Source of the DNA: Pyropia haitanensis
Taxonomy: Eukaryota > Rhodophyta > Bangiophyceae > Bangiales > Bangiaceae
Length of the DNA: 64,000 nt
Assembly: GCA_008729055.1 (NCBI GenBank)
Contig: SDUX01000001.1
Span: 3,875,631 to 3,939,630 of the forward strand
Direction: 5' to 3'
The notes beneath the pieces are model-generated. The model ran no database searches and was not told the DNA's origin. It worked only from the letters and a program-made list of their open reading frames with translations. The translations under genes were made by a program, and so were the position numbers. Positions 33,791 to 43,822 of the stretch are shown here, piece by piece (the first letter of the stretch is position 1; each line of letters starts with the position of its first letter).

Positions 33791-35025
33791 TTTGAATGAC
33801 GCGCATTCAAACAGGACTGGGCGTTTGAACCACTCTCCCTCCAGGGAGGCTTCTACAGGTCGACCCACTCGGTCGACCGTTGGACTGAGATTGGCCCACG
33901 TGCGGTAGATCATCAATGGGAAGGATTTCGACTCGACAAAGGGTAAATTCAGGTCGACTGCGAGCAAAGTGCGTTGAGATTTTCGTCTATTGAACTTTCG
34001 GGCGAAGGTGAACCTTGGAGTGGGGGGGGGTGGAGGAGGGAGGGGGAAAGGGGGCGGGTCCTTTCATGCGTCCGCGTGCTGCGCACCAGGTGGAGGTGGT
34101 TTGACGAGAGAAGGAAAAGGAGGAGCCGCGGCACAGGGCGAGGAGGAGAAGGGAGGGGCCACCGCCTCAGCGCGTCGGCGCCCTCCCGCCGCTCCTCATC
34201 CTGCTGGCGTGGGTGCTGGTGCCATCAAACCGGACATTGTTGGCGCCAAAACTGAGCTCCTGACGGTAGGCCGGCTGGCGAGGTTGGCTACATACATGCA
34301 TTCGAGCGCGAGCACGCACGCGGGCCCGACCGCCTGCGCTGAGGGACTTAAGCCATGACCAAAAACAAGGCCGTTTTTCTTGCTTTTCCTTGTCGACTCA
34401 AACGCCGTCGAGTTGCGGCGACCTGTTTTTCCCGCAGAAAAATCTGCGGGGGTCGCAAGGTCTGCTTGAGCCTTGCGAATGTGTGCCTTGTGAAGAAAAT
34501 CTCAGCACTCGATGAGAGCCGCGGCTCTTCTGTTCCAGCCATTGAAAGCGCGTTACGGCACCTGGGTCCTGATGGATGTGGTGATGGAGTGGTGTGACTG
34601 GCTGGACCCAGTGGAGCGGCAACCGGGAGATTTCGCTTCCGCAACCACCCTCAAGCAAGAACAGAGGTGCGGTCGACAAGCTTTGCGTGCCACGCAAGAA
34701 AATTTGCGGGGAGGATCCGGCAGCCTATGGGGATTGCTTGCAGTGAAGCGCGCGCAGTACTTCCCTTTGCAGCCTTTTGCACATAAGTTCAACACCTCGG
34801 AGCGCTTCAGACTGCCACAGAAAAGGACTGGGATGCGCAGTGCGTATCCCGGCGACAAGCGCAAGTTAAAAAGAAGAGAAAAAACGACGGTTTTCACACT
34901 GTGAAGGGGGTCACAACTGCTTTCACAAGGTAGGCCACAAGGCAACAGCAGGATTTTTCTGGGTCACTGTTTTAAGACCCACAGCGCTGGCAAACAGAGC
35001 GGCCACTATGCTACTGTGCTTCCGC
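33791..35025. other. Lower-GC island rich in hairpins
   Basis: At least seven short perfect inverted repeats lie in 1.2 kb: TTTGAATG/CATTCAAA (33791-33811), paired GGTCGACC (33858-33878), CCCGCAGA-AAAA-TCTGCGGG (34431-34450), TCGCAAGG/CCTTGCGA (34453-34478), AGAGCCGCGGCTCT (34515-34528), CGCAA/TTGCG (34693-34708) and TTCAC/GTGAA just after 34890. No long credible open frame is present. It may be a non-autonomous mobile element or structured noncoding DNA. Confidence 0.5.
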
Positions 35026-35120
35026 TAAAAAGTGGATGTTGCTCGGACGTGCAGGTGTGGATTCATTGGTCCAGACGGCGATTTCATGCACCTTCACGTG
35101 CCGTCAACATCCACTTTTTA
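35026..35120. mobile_element. 95-bp inverted-repeat element (candidate MITE or hairpin)
   Basis: Perfect 16-bp terminal inverted repeats: TAAAAAGTGGATGTTG at 35026-35041 and its complement at 35105-35120, with partial similarity continuing inward (GGACGTG versus GGCACGTG). A TA dinucleotide follows the right end. The size and structure suit a tiny MITE; a regulatory or structural hairpin is the alternative. Confidence 0.5.
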
Positions 35121-35206
35121 TAGGACGCACGCTATTGCCTGGGGTCCCAGCGACTTTTCCGATTATTGGGGTGCTTCTTTTTGATTTCCGGCGTCGTGGG
35201 GGTGCT

Positions 35207-38131
35207 TCAGATCGCAAATGTGAAAAATGGAAAGTGTGCCACGCGTCCTCCTAAATTGACAGATAGCCCCCCTGTTCTCCTTCTCGTGATTGTAGTATAT
35301 TGAATTTCTGAAGCGCATGCCACGCAGGCTCCGTGCCAGCAGCGATGATCTTGCGTCGATGCCGGCGGGACAGCGGTGGAGACGGCAGCTGCGACGGCAG
35401 CGGCGGCGGCGTTGCGGAGCGGCGGTGGCGAGTGCAAGGCGACGGCGCTGACAGCGGCGGCGGCGGCGGCGGCGGAAGGTGCAGCGCCGGCGGGGACGAC
35501 GCCCGCGGGGCCGCCCTTCCCGCCCCCCCCCAGCAGCGCCCCCTCCGCGTGCACCAGCAGCTTGCGCAGCGACAGCGTCGCAACCGCGTACACGGCTGCC
35601 GCCACCGCCGACGGCGGGTGCGCGGCGAGGTCCATCACCAGCCGCTTCAGGCGGGGGCGGTAGCCGTCGGCGGCGCGGGCGGCCAGGCTGGCAGTGGCCG
35701 GGTGAGACGGGGCACCTCCGCTGCTGCCGCCGCCGCCGCCCCTGCCGCCTCGGTCCCCGCCCGGCGTCGCCCCCGCAGCGGCGGCGGCCGCGCCCGTGGC
35801 GCCGTCGCCACCCGCCCCTCCCCGCCGGATGGTGAGGGTGTCAGCGACGTGCGCGCGCGCGTAGCGCGCTTAGTCGACGGCCACACAGAGTGACCGCGAG
35901 TCTCTGCGGAGGCCGCACCAGCTGAAGGTGGCCGGAGGGAAAGGAGAGTGGGGAGGTGCAGCCGCGCCCGCATGGAGGGGGAGGGGGGGGGCACCCGACG
36001 CGCCGCCGCGTGGTACCGCCGCGCCGCCGCCACCGCCGCCGCCGAGGGGGGCGGCGCGCGCCGCGCCCGTCGCCACGCTAAGCGGCAGCCCGCGCCACGT
36101 CCCCGCCGCGCCACTCCGCTTCCACCTCCCCGTCGCCTTGGCGACGACCCGCCGCGAAACCACCTTCACCTCCCGCCCCCCGCGGCGGCCGCCATCACGG
36201 CGCGCCGTCACGCCGCCCCACCCTGCCACGGAATCCGCCGCTCACATCCGCCGCGCGCCGCCTGCGGCGGCGCGGGGGAGCGGGGCACGCCCCCCTTCCC
36301 CACCCCCCCCGACGCCGCCCAGGTTGTCCCACCCCTTGCCCGCGTTCAGCGCCAGCCCGTCGCGGCCGACGCAGCCGCCGCGCATCTTGGACCAAACGCC
36401 GCCACCGCCGCCCGGTCGGTACTCGCAAACAGCCAGTCGTCGACGCGACGGACAAACAGGGACGCCGCGGGTAGCAGAGTGTCGCCATCGCCGCCGCCGC
36501 CGCCACCGCCACCCCCGCCGCCACCCCCGCCGCCGCCCCCAATGGTGGCGGACGGGCCGACGGTCGGGGCCCCCCAGACGGCGACCGCCCTCACCGCCAT
36601 CCCCCCAGCAGGCGGGTACCCCCACGCCAGCCGCTCGTACCGCAGCGGCCGCAAGCCCCCCGACAGCTCCGCACCAAACTCGGCCTGCTCGACGGCGCCG
36701 AAGCAGGCCGTCGCGAGCGCCGGCGACAGGGGGCACCCCTGCGCCAAGCCGCGGGCCTGCAGGAACAGCCGCCCGCAGGCGGCGCCGCCGGCCGTCCCGC
36801 CCCGCCCCGCCTGCCCGCCCAGCCGCACCGGGTGCTCCGCGACGACCGCGGCGATGCCGCGCAGCAGCGCCGCGCGGCCGAGCGACGGCGGCGGCCCCGT
36901 CTGCACCGCCACCGCGCCAACGGCGCCGGGGACGAGGCCCGTCGCGAGCAGAAGGTGGGAGGGCGGCGCCGCCGGGCCGTCAACGCCGCCGCCGCCGCCG
37001 CCGCTGCCGCTGCCGCCGCCGCCCCCTCCTGCGCCGCCGCCGCTGCCGCCGCCGCCGCCGCCACCCCCGCCGCCCCCTCGTCCGCCGCCGCCGCCATCGC
37101 CGCCGCCAGACCAGCAGACCGCCGCCGCCGCCGCCGCCGCCGCCGTGGCGCCGCCGCCCCCGCCCGCGGACGCCCACCGCCTCAGCGCGACCGCGTCGGC
37201 GGCGTCGAGCACCAGCAGGCGGGTGCGGCGGGGCACGCCCCGCCACCCACCCCCGCCCCGCCCCGCCCCCCGCCCCCGCTGCCGCGACGGCGGCCGCAGC
37301 AGCGCGTACCGATGGAGGGTGTAGCGCGGGGAGGCTAGCGCCGCGAGCAGCACCACCGACAGCAGCGGGCGGTGGGGGATGCTGTCAAACGCGGCGAAAA
37401 ACATCGATGGTCGCAAAGTAGACGGGGGGGGGTGGGCGCGCCGGGAAGGGGGTGGAGGGGGACGGCGGGGGAATGCGCCCGCCCCCGCCGCGCGCGCCGC
37501 CCCCGCAGCAGGTGCCACGGCTGCCGCCGGCGTGGGTGCAGCCGCGGCCGCCGCCACCGCCGCCGCGGCTGCACCGCCACCCGACGCCGCCGCCGTCGTC
37601 GCCGCCGCCGCCGTCGCCGCCGTCGCCGCCTCCATGGCACTCGCCACACTTGGCGGCGGCGTCGGCGGCGGAGGCGGCGCGCCGCTGCGCCGCTTGGCCG
37701 GCGGACGGACGCCGCCGTCGACGCCCCCGCCGCCGCCGCCGCCGTCTACACGCCCGCCGCCGCCGCCGCCCCCCCCCCATCGACATCGGCCGCGCCCCCG
37801 CCGCCGCCGCCGCCGCCGCCACCCTCCCGCCCACCGGGCCGCCGGCGCGTGCCGAGCGGCGGCGCCCGGGCGGCGGCGCCCCCCCCCCCGCCCCGCCCCC
37901 GGGGGCATCCCCCCCCCCCCCCCCCCCCCCCCCCCGCCGCCGCCCGCCGCCGCCGCAGCCGCCGGGCGTCGGCCACAAACGCCGCCCAGCGGGCGGCGAG
38001 CTCCACCCCCCCCCCAGGGTGGCGCCCCACGCCCCCTCTCTCCGCCGCCCCCGCCCCGCGCCGCCGCTCGTAGGCGAGAACCGCCACCGCCGCCGCCACA
38101 AACGTCCGCCGCGTCATGCGCAGCGGCTCCA

Positions 38132-38162
<31 letters not shown>

Positions 38163-38715
38163 CCCACCATTGGGACCGACGCCCCCCCCCCCCCCGGCCC
38201 CGCACCCCCCAGCATCCCCGCGAGCGCCCGCGCCGTCCACGCCGCCTCGTGGCGGACGTGGCGCCGCCTGCGCGTCCATGGCGTGCCAGCCCGCTCGCAG
38301 CAGCGGCACCGCGACGCTCGACAGCAGCTGGCCGCTAAACGCCGCCATGAGGGCGGTGGCCCAGGGCCGCAGCAGCACCCACCGCTGCCGCTCACCAGCG
38401 TCCCCTGGGCGACCACGGTTACGGCCGGGCGGGAGGCTGGCAGCGGAGGAAGCCGAGGGGCTCCGACACCGCCGACGCGAGCTCCCACCACGAGTCCACC
38501 AGCGGCGACACGGCCGCTTCGTTGTGGGTAGCGAGGTGTGACACCGCGGCGGGCGCCTTGGCGCCCGTCGAGGCGGGGGGCTTGGCGCCCGCCGCGACGG
38601 CGGCAGCGGATGGGACGGAGTCGACGACAATGGTGGCGGTGGCGGCGGCGGCCGCCGCCGCGCCGCCGCCGCTGGCCGGCTCGGCGGCCCACCCAGCCAC
38701 CCGCGCCGGCGCCAC
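35207..38715 (-). CDS. TERT: Telomerase reverse transcriptase (TERT); frame slips and an in-frame stop
   Basis: TERT copies its RNA template onto chromosome ends. On the minus strand, motifs appear in TERT order. A T-motif-like SSVAVPLLRAGWHAMDA lies near 38290. Motif A is VYFATIDV (37428-37403) followed by FDSIPHRPLL (37393 down), split by one extra base in an A5/T5 run at 37397-37401. Motif B' is GLAQGCPLSPALATACFG (about 36750 down), motif C LFVRRVDDWLF (about 36457) with both catalytic Asp, and motif D GLALNAGKGWDN (about 36360), after another one-base slip. A 324-nt intron (36245-35922, GTGAGC...TTCAG) joins ARR-I to WCGLRRDSRSLCV (motif E). The carboxyl domain (RYARAHVADTLTIRR; RLKRLVMDLAAHPPSAVA) stays in frame but is preceded by TAA at 35870-35872. 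Motifs 1 and 2 are obscured by Gly/Ala expansions. The amino-terminal limit is uncertain. Confidence 0.75.
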
Positions 38716-38859
38716 CGGCGCCCCCGCGTCGGCCGACGCAGCCGTGGGGAGGGCCGCCGCGCGCGCCGCCGAGCCCGCGCCGCCGGCGGTCGCCCAACGG
38801 GCTCCCTGCCGCCGCCGTTGCCGCCGTCGCCAACGCCGCCGCTGCCACTGGCACCGCCG

Positions 38860-39958
38860 TCATCGCCGCCGTGCAGCGCCACAAAGCGCCACGTACGCGC
38901 CGGTGTGCGGGTCGACGGCCACGTCGACGAGCGTCAGGTGGCGAGCGGGCATGGCCGCGAAGCCTTCCAGGAGGCGAGCGGCCACCACGGGCGCCCGCAC
39001 CGGCGCGCGCAGGCGCTCGACGAGCGCCCCGCGGCGGGCCGCCGGCAGGCCCGCCACCCCCGCTGCCGCCAGCGTCACCAGAAACGCCTTGACGTAATAG
39101 GCGCGGCGGCGGGCGGCGGCGGCGGCGGCGGCGCCGCCGCCGTCGCCGCCCCCGTCTACGGCCGCGTCGGGCGGGACGGCCGCTCCGCCGGCGGGCAGCA
39201 CCCCTTCCGAGGAGCGCCCGTCGAGCTCGCCGACCCCCCCCCCCCTTCCCCAGCCCGTCGCCGCGCTGTCCCCTCTGTCACTTACCACCGACGCGACCGC
39301 GTCCACGTCTGCCGCCGCGGCGGCCGCCCTGCGCTCCGGCCTCGGCCGCCGCCCACTCGCAGAGACGCCGCCGCGTCCAGCACCTGCACCGCGCTTGCGT
39401 GGTCGGCGACGGGCCGCTGAGTGGCGGCATCCTCCGCCGCCGCAGTCGCCGCCGCCCCTGCCGACGCCGACGTCGCCGCAGACACCGGCAACGACACTAC
39501 AGCGGTCGTCGACGCAGACGGCGGCGGCGACGGCCGATAAGGCGTCTGCGTCAATCCCCCAATCAAACAGTGGCGCCAGGGCGGCGGCCGCCCCCGGCGC
39601 GCCGTCTTCGACCGCCGCCACGACCCGTGCCAGGCGGGCGCCCAGCGGCACGCCCGACGACGCGGACCGAACCATCCCACACTGCGACACGGTCGACGCG
39701 TTCGCTCGCGGCAGGCCGTCGAACTCCAGCACCAGCCGCACGGACGCGGGCAGCGGCAGCTGCTCCCTCGGCGGCAGCCTCAGCAGCCGCGTGTCGTCGA
39801 GAACCGAGCTGAGGGACTCGGCAGACTCGGGGTCCACGTTCCCGTCCAGGACCACCCAGGTGGCGCCGCGCCGCCCGGTCGGGTCCGCCTCCGCAACTGC
39901 CCTCGCCGCGTGCAGCTCTATGAGGCCGCCACCAACGCCTCCACCGCAGCCACTGTGT
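38860..39958 (-). pseudogene. Dynein heavy chain fragment (end of AAA2 and following linker)
   Basis: The segment reads TWVVLDGNVDPESAESL, SSVLDDTRLLRLPP, VRLVLEFDGLPRANASTVSQ and CGMV. This is the strongly conserved end of the dynein AAA2 module, closest in style to cytoplasmic dynein 1. About 200 residues later come AYYVKAFLVTLAAAGVAGLP, RRGALVERLRAPVRAP and LTLVDVAVDPHTGAYVAL, matching the AAA2-AAA3 linker. In the motif that is normally SRCGMV the Arg is Gln, a change at a usually invariant finger position. No AAA1, AAA3-AAA6, stalk or tail is visible on either side: the effector gene ends directly upstream (39962) and TERT follows downstream. The strand and context suggest a remnant, or an exon separated from its partners. 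Calling it a pseudogene is inference. Confidence 0.55.
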
Positions 39959-39961
39959 TGT

Positions 39962-42722
39962 CTAAGCACGCGTCCGCGACGGCGGTCGCCCCGCGGCCGT
40001 CTGCGAGAGAGGCCGCTCAGATACCCCCTGCACCGATTGCCGCTGCACTTGCGCCGCTGTTGTGAAGCGAGTCAGGAGAAAGGGAGGTACAACGCAGGAA
40101 AGCTCGTCAAGGGTCACCACCACGAGGCCAGGACGTGCCTTGAAAAACTGCTTGGAATGAAGAGCGACGACTCCATCATCGGTCAACTTCTTGTTGGAGA
40201 AGTAGACGTACAGCACTTGGTCGTCGTCGGTGGCCCAGTTCGCCGTGGCGCGCGTGGCGCTCTGGTACCAGGCATCCACGTCGCCGTCAGACACCCTGCG
40301 GCTCGTTCCGGTCTGCTTGGTTTGCACGAATACGTGCAGCATGCCCCTCCGCTCTGCGCGACGACGCATAGGCAACGAAAAGCGGATGTCCACTGCCATG
40401 TTTCCGCGGCACGCCAAAAACACGCCGTCGGTCAGCATCACCTCGTCGTACACCATCTCGAACTCCTTCCGAGCTTGCACAGCCATCCGCTTCTGCACCA
40501 CAGGCCTACCGCGGGTGATGAACTGGGTCTCCTCCACGTACAGCGAACACGGCTCCTCCAAGATCAGCTCGCGCGGACGTAGTTCGTCGCAGCCCAACGC
40601 ACCAGGAAACAGGTTGTGCACAATCAGCGGTGACGACCGCAAGCCCGGCTGCAGCGCCGCGGTCAGGCAGTATCCTACGATCAGCTTCACCTGCTCCCAC
40701 GTGCAGAGGGTCTGGGACAGCAGCTGCGCCGGCAGGATGGAAGCCAAGCCCCACCGCCTAAGCTGAATAAGGGGGACGCGCACGACGTAGAAGTCGTCTC
40801 CTACAGGGTCAAGCTTGACCACTCCAGCTACTACAGCATTGGTCACATCGCGCTTGAAGGGGAAGGGCGTCCGATCCAACTGCACCGGGACTTGAGAGAG
40901 GGCCAGTTGGGCCAGCGTAGAGGCGTTCTCAACACGACGCAGCGGCAGCGTTTCCATCACCAACGGACCCATTGCGAGCGCCCAGTCGATGCCAGACACC
41001 AAGGCAGCCCCATCAGCGGCTGGAGGCAAGACTTTCAAGACTTTCAGTGCTTCCTTGCCGAGATTGACCACGTGCCGCGGCAGGAAGTCCGTGTCGCCCA
41101 ATGCGTTGCGGGCCTGGTGACTGGCAAGCAACGCCTCCACCACACCCGGACGCAGGGGAGACCGCTCCGCTCCATCGGTAAGGACGTCGTCGGCAAGCAG
41201 CTCCGCAGACGACTTCATCAGCAAGCGGCCGGGGGAGATGAGGCTTTGTGACAGCTTGCTGGTAAGGTCCAGGGGCAGACCAGCCACGGGCGTGCCGGTA
41301 ACAACCGGAAAGAACACCAGCTCGACACCGACCACATGCCCGGCCGAGAGCACCCAGTTGTTCGCGGCACTCAGCATGTCCTTGAAGCACAGACGCGCCC
41401 GCTCCTCAGAGTACCTCCTCCACATTATCAGCCGCTGCAAGTAGAACTGGTACTCGTCCAGGTGGAGCGCAAGAAGGAGGACGCCAGGGGGGGACGCGGC
41501 CGCCTGAGACGCTCGACGGAGGGCGCCCATGGCAATCGCAGTCAGCACTTCGGCGGTCTCCAAGCCGTCCAAGCTCCTACCGTTGTCCCTCCTCACCCTG
41601 GCTGCAGAGACGCGCAAAGCACGGGCAGCCAGACGAACTCCAAGGTTCTGGTCCATGTTGTCGCCATCCACGCCATCAAGGTAGCTGAAGTCGTTGTTCA
41701 AGTCGATGAACAGGGGGATGGTCAGCACGGTGCAGTCAGCCTTCTGCTCCAGCGCGCGCAGCAGGTCCCCGGAGAGCCCAGTTGATCGGCACAGCGCCTC
41801 GAACCCAACCCGCGTCTTCCCAGACCCCGACGGGCCATTCACAACGAGCACGTTGGACTTTTCGCCCGTAGGTGCGAGGTTTTGAAGAACGCAGGCGTCT
41901 ATGGCGTCGACGACGTCGTCACTCCCACGAAGTTCGAACCCCGCATTGGCCAGGAACCGACAACTGTAGTGCGCTCGCGCGTCCGGGTCCTCCGCCGCCT
42001 CCAAGTGCTGCACAACACTTGGCAACTACAAGACAAAGAACCAATCAACAGAACACCGTGGTAGACAAAGGCGCAGTAGTTGACAGTCGTGCCGTCAGTT
42101 TTGATCGTACGGTCACACAGTTGCGGAATGGACTATCGAGGACGCTGTGCAGCATGCCGACCATCTGGGTCAAGAGCGAGACACACGAACAACACCGCCA
42201 ATAGAAAGTCGCAAAACACGACAAGCAACGAAACAGTAGGCGAGAGACGCGTACCTCGTTGTCGGCCTTTCTCCGCGCCGCCTCTTCAGCTGCAATCTCC
42301 TGCTCAAGCGCCGCAACGTCGTCCTTGATGCGTCGCTGGTCTGCGTATAGGCCAGCAAGAGCGGCGTTGGACACCCGCTTGTCGTCATCGACCGACCGCC
42401 ACTTTGCAATCAGATGATCCTTGTCCTCCGCGCGCAGACCAGGCCGATCCAGCTGCTCATCCAGACGTTTCAGCTTCTCCGCCAGCGTCTCTTTCACTGT
42501 CTCTTTCTTCTTGATGTCCCGCTCCGCCCCTGCCAGCTTGTCGCGAAGTTCTTTGCGACAATAATGAAGCGCACGCAGCCGACTGCTGCCGGAAGCAGTG
42601 GACGGGAGATGACCCCCTTCAGCGGGATGGGAGTCAACTGTCCGCTGCGCTGCGGTCGTCCCAGCCGCCGGCCCCGCAGCACCCCCTCCCGTTGACGCGG
42701 CCGCAGGTAGGGTGGACGTCAT
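39962..42722 (-). CDS. Crinkler-like effector: coiled coil, P-loop NTPase and PD-(D/E)XK nuclease, two exons
   Basis: Model: complement of 39962-42025 joined to 42255-42722, 843 residues. The intron is 229 nt (GAG|GTACGC...TTGTAG|TTG, phase 0). Exon 1 (residues 1-156) is a Thr/Ala-rich start followed by a charged coiled coil (KKKETVKETLAEKLKRLDEQ; ALEQEIAAEEAARRKAD). Exon 2 has a P-loop GPSGSGKT at 220-227, a Walker B-like LLALHLDEYQ (DE 346-347), then near the end a restriction-endonuclease-like core with MAVDIRFSLP (Asp702) and HVFVQTKQT (Gln724, Lys726). This order matches the NTPase-REase architecture of Crinkler/RHS-type (CR) proteins, a eukaryotic effector class proposed to derive from transposons and toxins, acting in nuclei. 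Family naming is inference from motifs. Substrate and target are unknown. Base use is more balanced than in adjacent TERT, suggesting a later arrival. Confidence 0.75.
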
Positions 42723-43334
42723 GCGCCTCTTTCGTGGAGACGACGGTGCACCACGTTCAACGGCTGCGATCGGCGTCGGCCTGTGGGGGCGCTTTGCAGC
42801 AGATCAGGGATGCTTGACCTTATTACGTGCAAACGTATACTCGTGCATTTTCTACGCGTCATTCTTCACTCCTCGTGCCAAGGAATCGTATACTACAACT
42901 TGCTTGCGATGCCGAGCTTTCTGGAAGAACTAACTTTGCGGAACATCAGCAGTATATGCATGATATCGTACTTGCCAGAAACCAGAGTTTATTCGAACAA
43001 TCTGTGACCACGCGCTCACAAGTCGTTGAGGAAACGCTCGGCAGTCGAGAACCTTTTATCGGGTCGCAGAAGCAGAACAAGCCAGTAAACGCACACAAGA
43101 TTCTGCGAGACGCAAGTCACGTGAGGAGTGCTCTCGGCGACAGGTGAGCGAGTGACGCATACCGTCAGAGAGTCGCGGTAGGGTCGGCGGCGCCACCGCC
43201 GCCGGCGCCGCCCGCACACCCGCCCGCGCCGCCGCCTTCCGCGGCGGCGAGGTCCGCCTCCCCCCCGGCCGCAGGCCCCCCGACGGTGCCGTCGGAAAGC
43301 CCGGGCGGGCCGACGCCGAGACCCCCAAACTAGA
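42723..43334. other. Intergenic upstream of the effector gene
   Basis: 42780-43130 is AT-richer than average and is the likely promoter side of the effector gene. 43160-43330 is GC-rich and could be coding on the minus strand (reads like SLGVSASARPGFPTAPSGG), but no family is recognised. Confidence 0.4.
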
Positions 43335-43337
43335 TAA

Positions 43338-43819
43338 GAGCATCTCCACCAATGGAGCCAAGAGCCAACCCAAACGAAACACGTGGCGCAACGTGGGAGA
43401 CTGTGAATGGCCACTCCAATCGAGAAGCCAACGCCGCGCACGTCACGTCTTAAGCAAAGCTTCTAGTGGGGCGCCTGGAGAGAGTACCCGATCTCACGCC
43501 ATACTAGCGTCCGGTGGGACTGTCTGCAAGCCACGGGTCACGCTTCCTATTGGCGCAGGTTGGCTCCGCGTTTAGCCAACAGCCAAAACACCGCGCCAAA
43601 AAAGCTCGTTTGGCGCGGGGGTTGGCTTCGCTGCCGTCGAGAGCCAAAATCACGAGAGCTCTCGAGTCGCATTAAGGTGGTCTCCAGAGCGATCAAAGTC
43701 GTGATACGGTCTTAGTTTTGGACCGTCACACGACCCACCAGTCGGAGCCAAAGCCAAACCGGTGAAACGGTTGCCACGTAGTTGGCTTTTGGCTTTTGGC
43801 TGCATTGGTGGAGACGCTA
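43338..43819. mobile_element. 482-bp MITE with TAA target-site duplication (PIF/Harbinger-like)
   Basis: The left end GAGCATCTCCACCAATG and the right end (complement) TAGCGTCTCCACCAATG are inverted repeats. Similarity continues inward through AGCCAA-type repeats to CACGTGGC on both sides (about 50 bp). The element is flanked by direct TAA at 43335-43337 and 43820-43822. A 3-bp TAA/TTA duplication and GAGCATCTCC-like termini are hallmarks of PIF/Harbinger MITEs. There is no coding capacity. Minus-strand coding-like sequence abuts the right end (TNATLTSLEALI), so the insertion may have struck a gene. Confidence 0.8.
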
Positions 43820-43822
43820 TAA

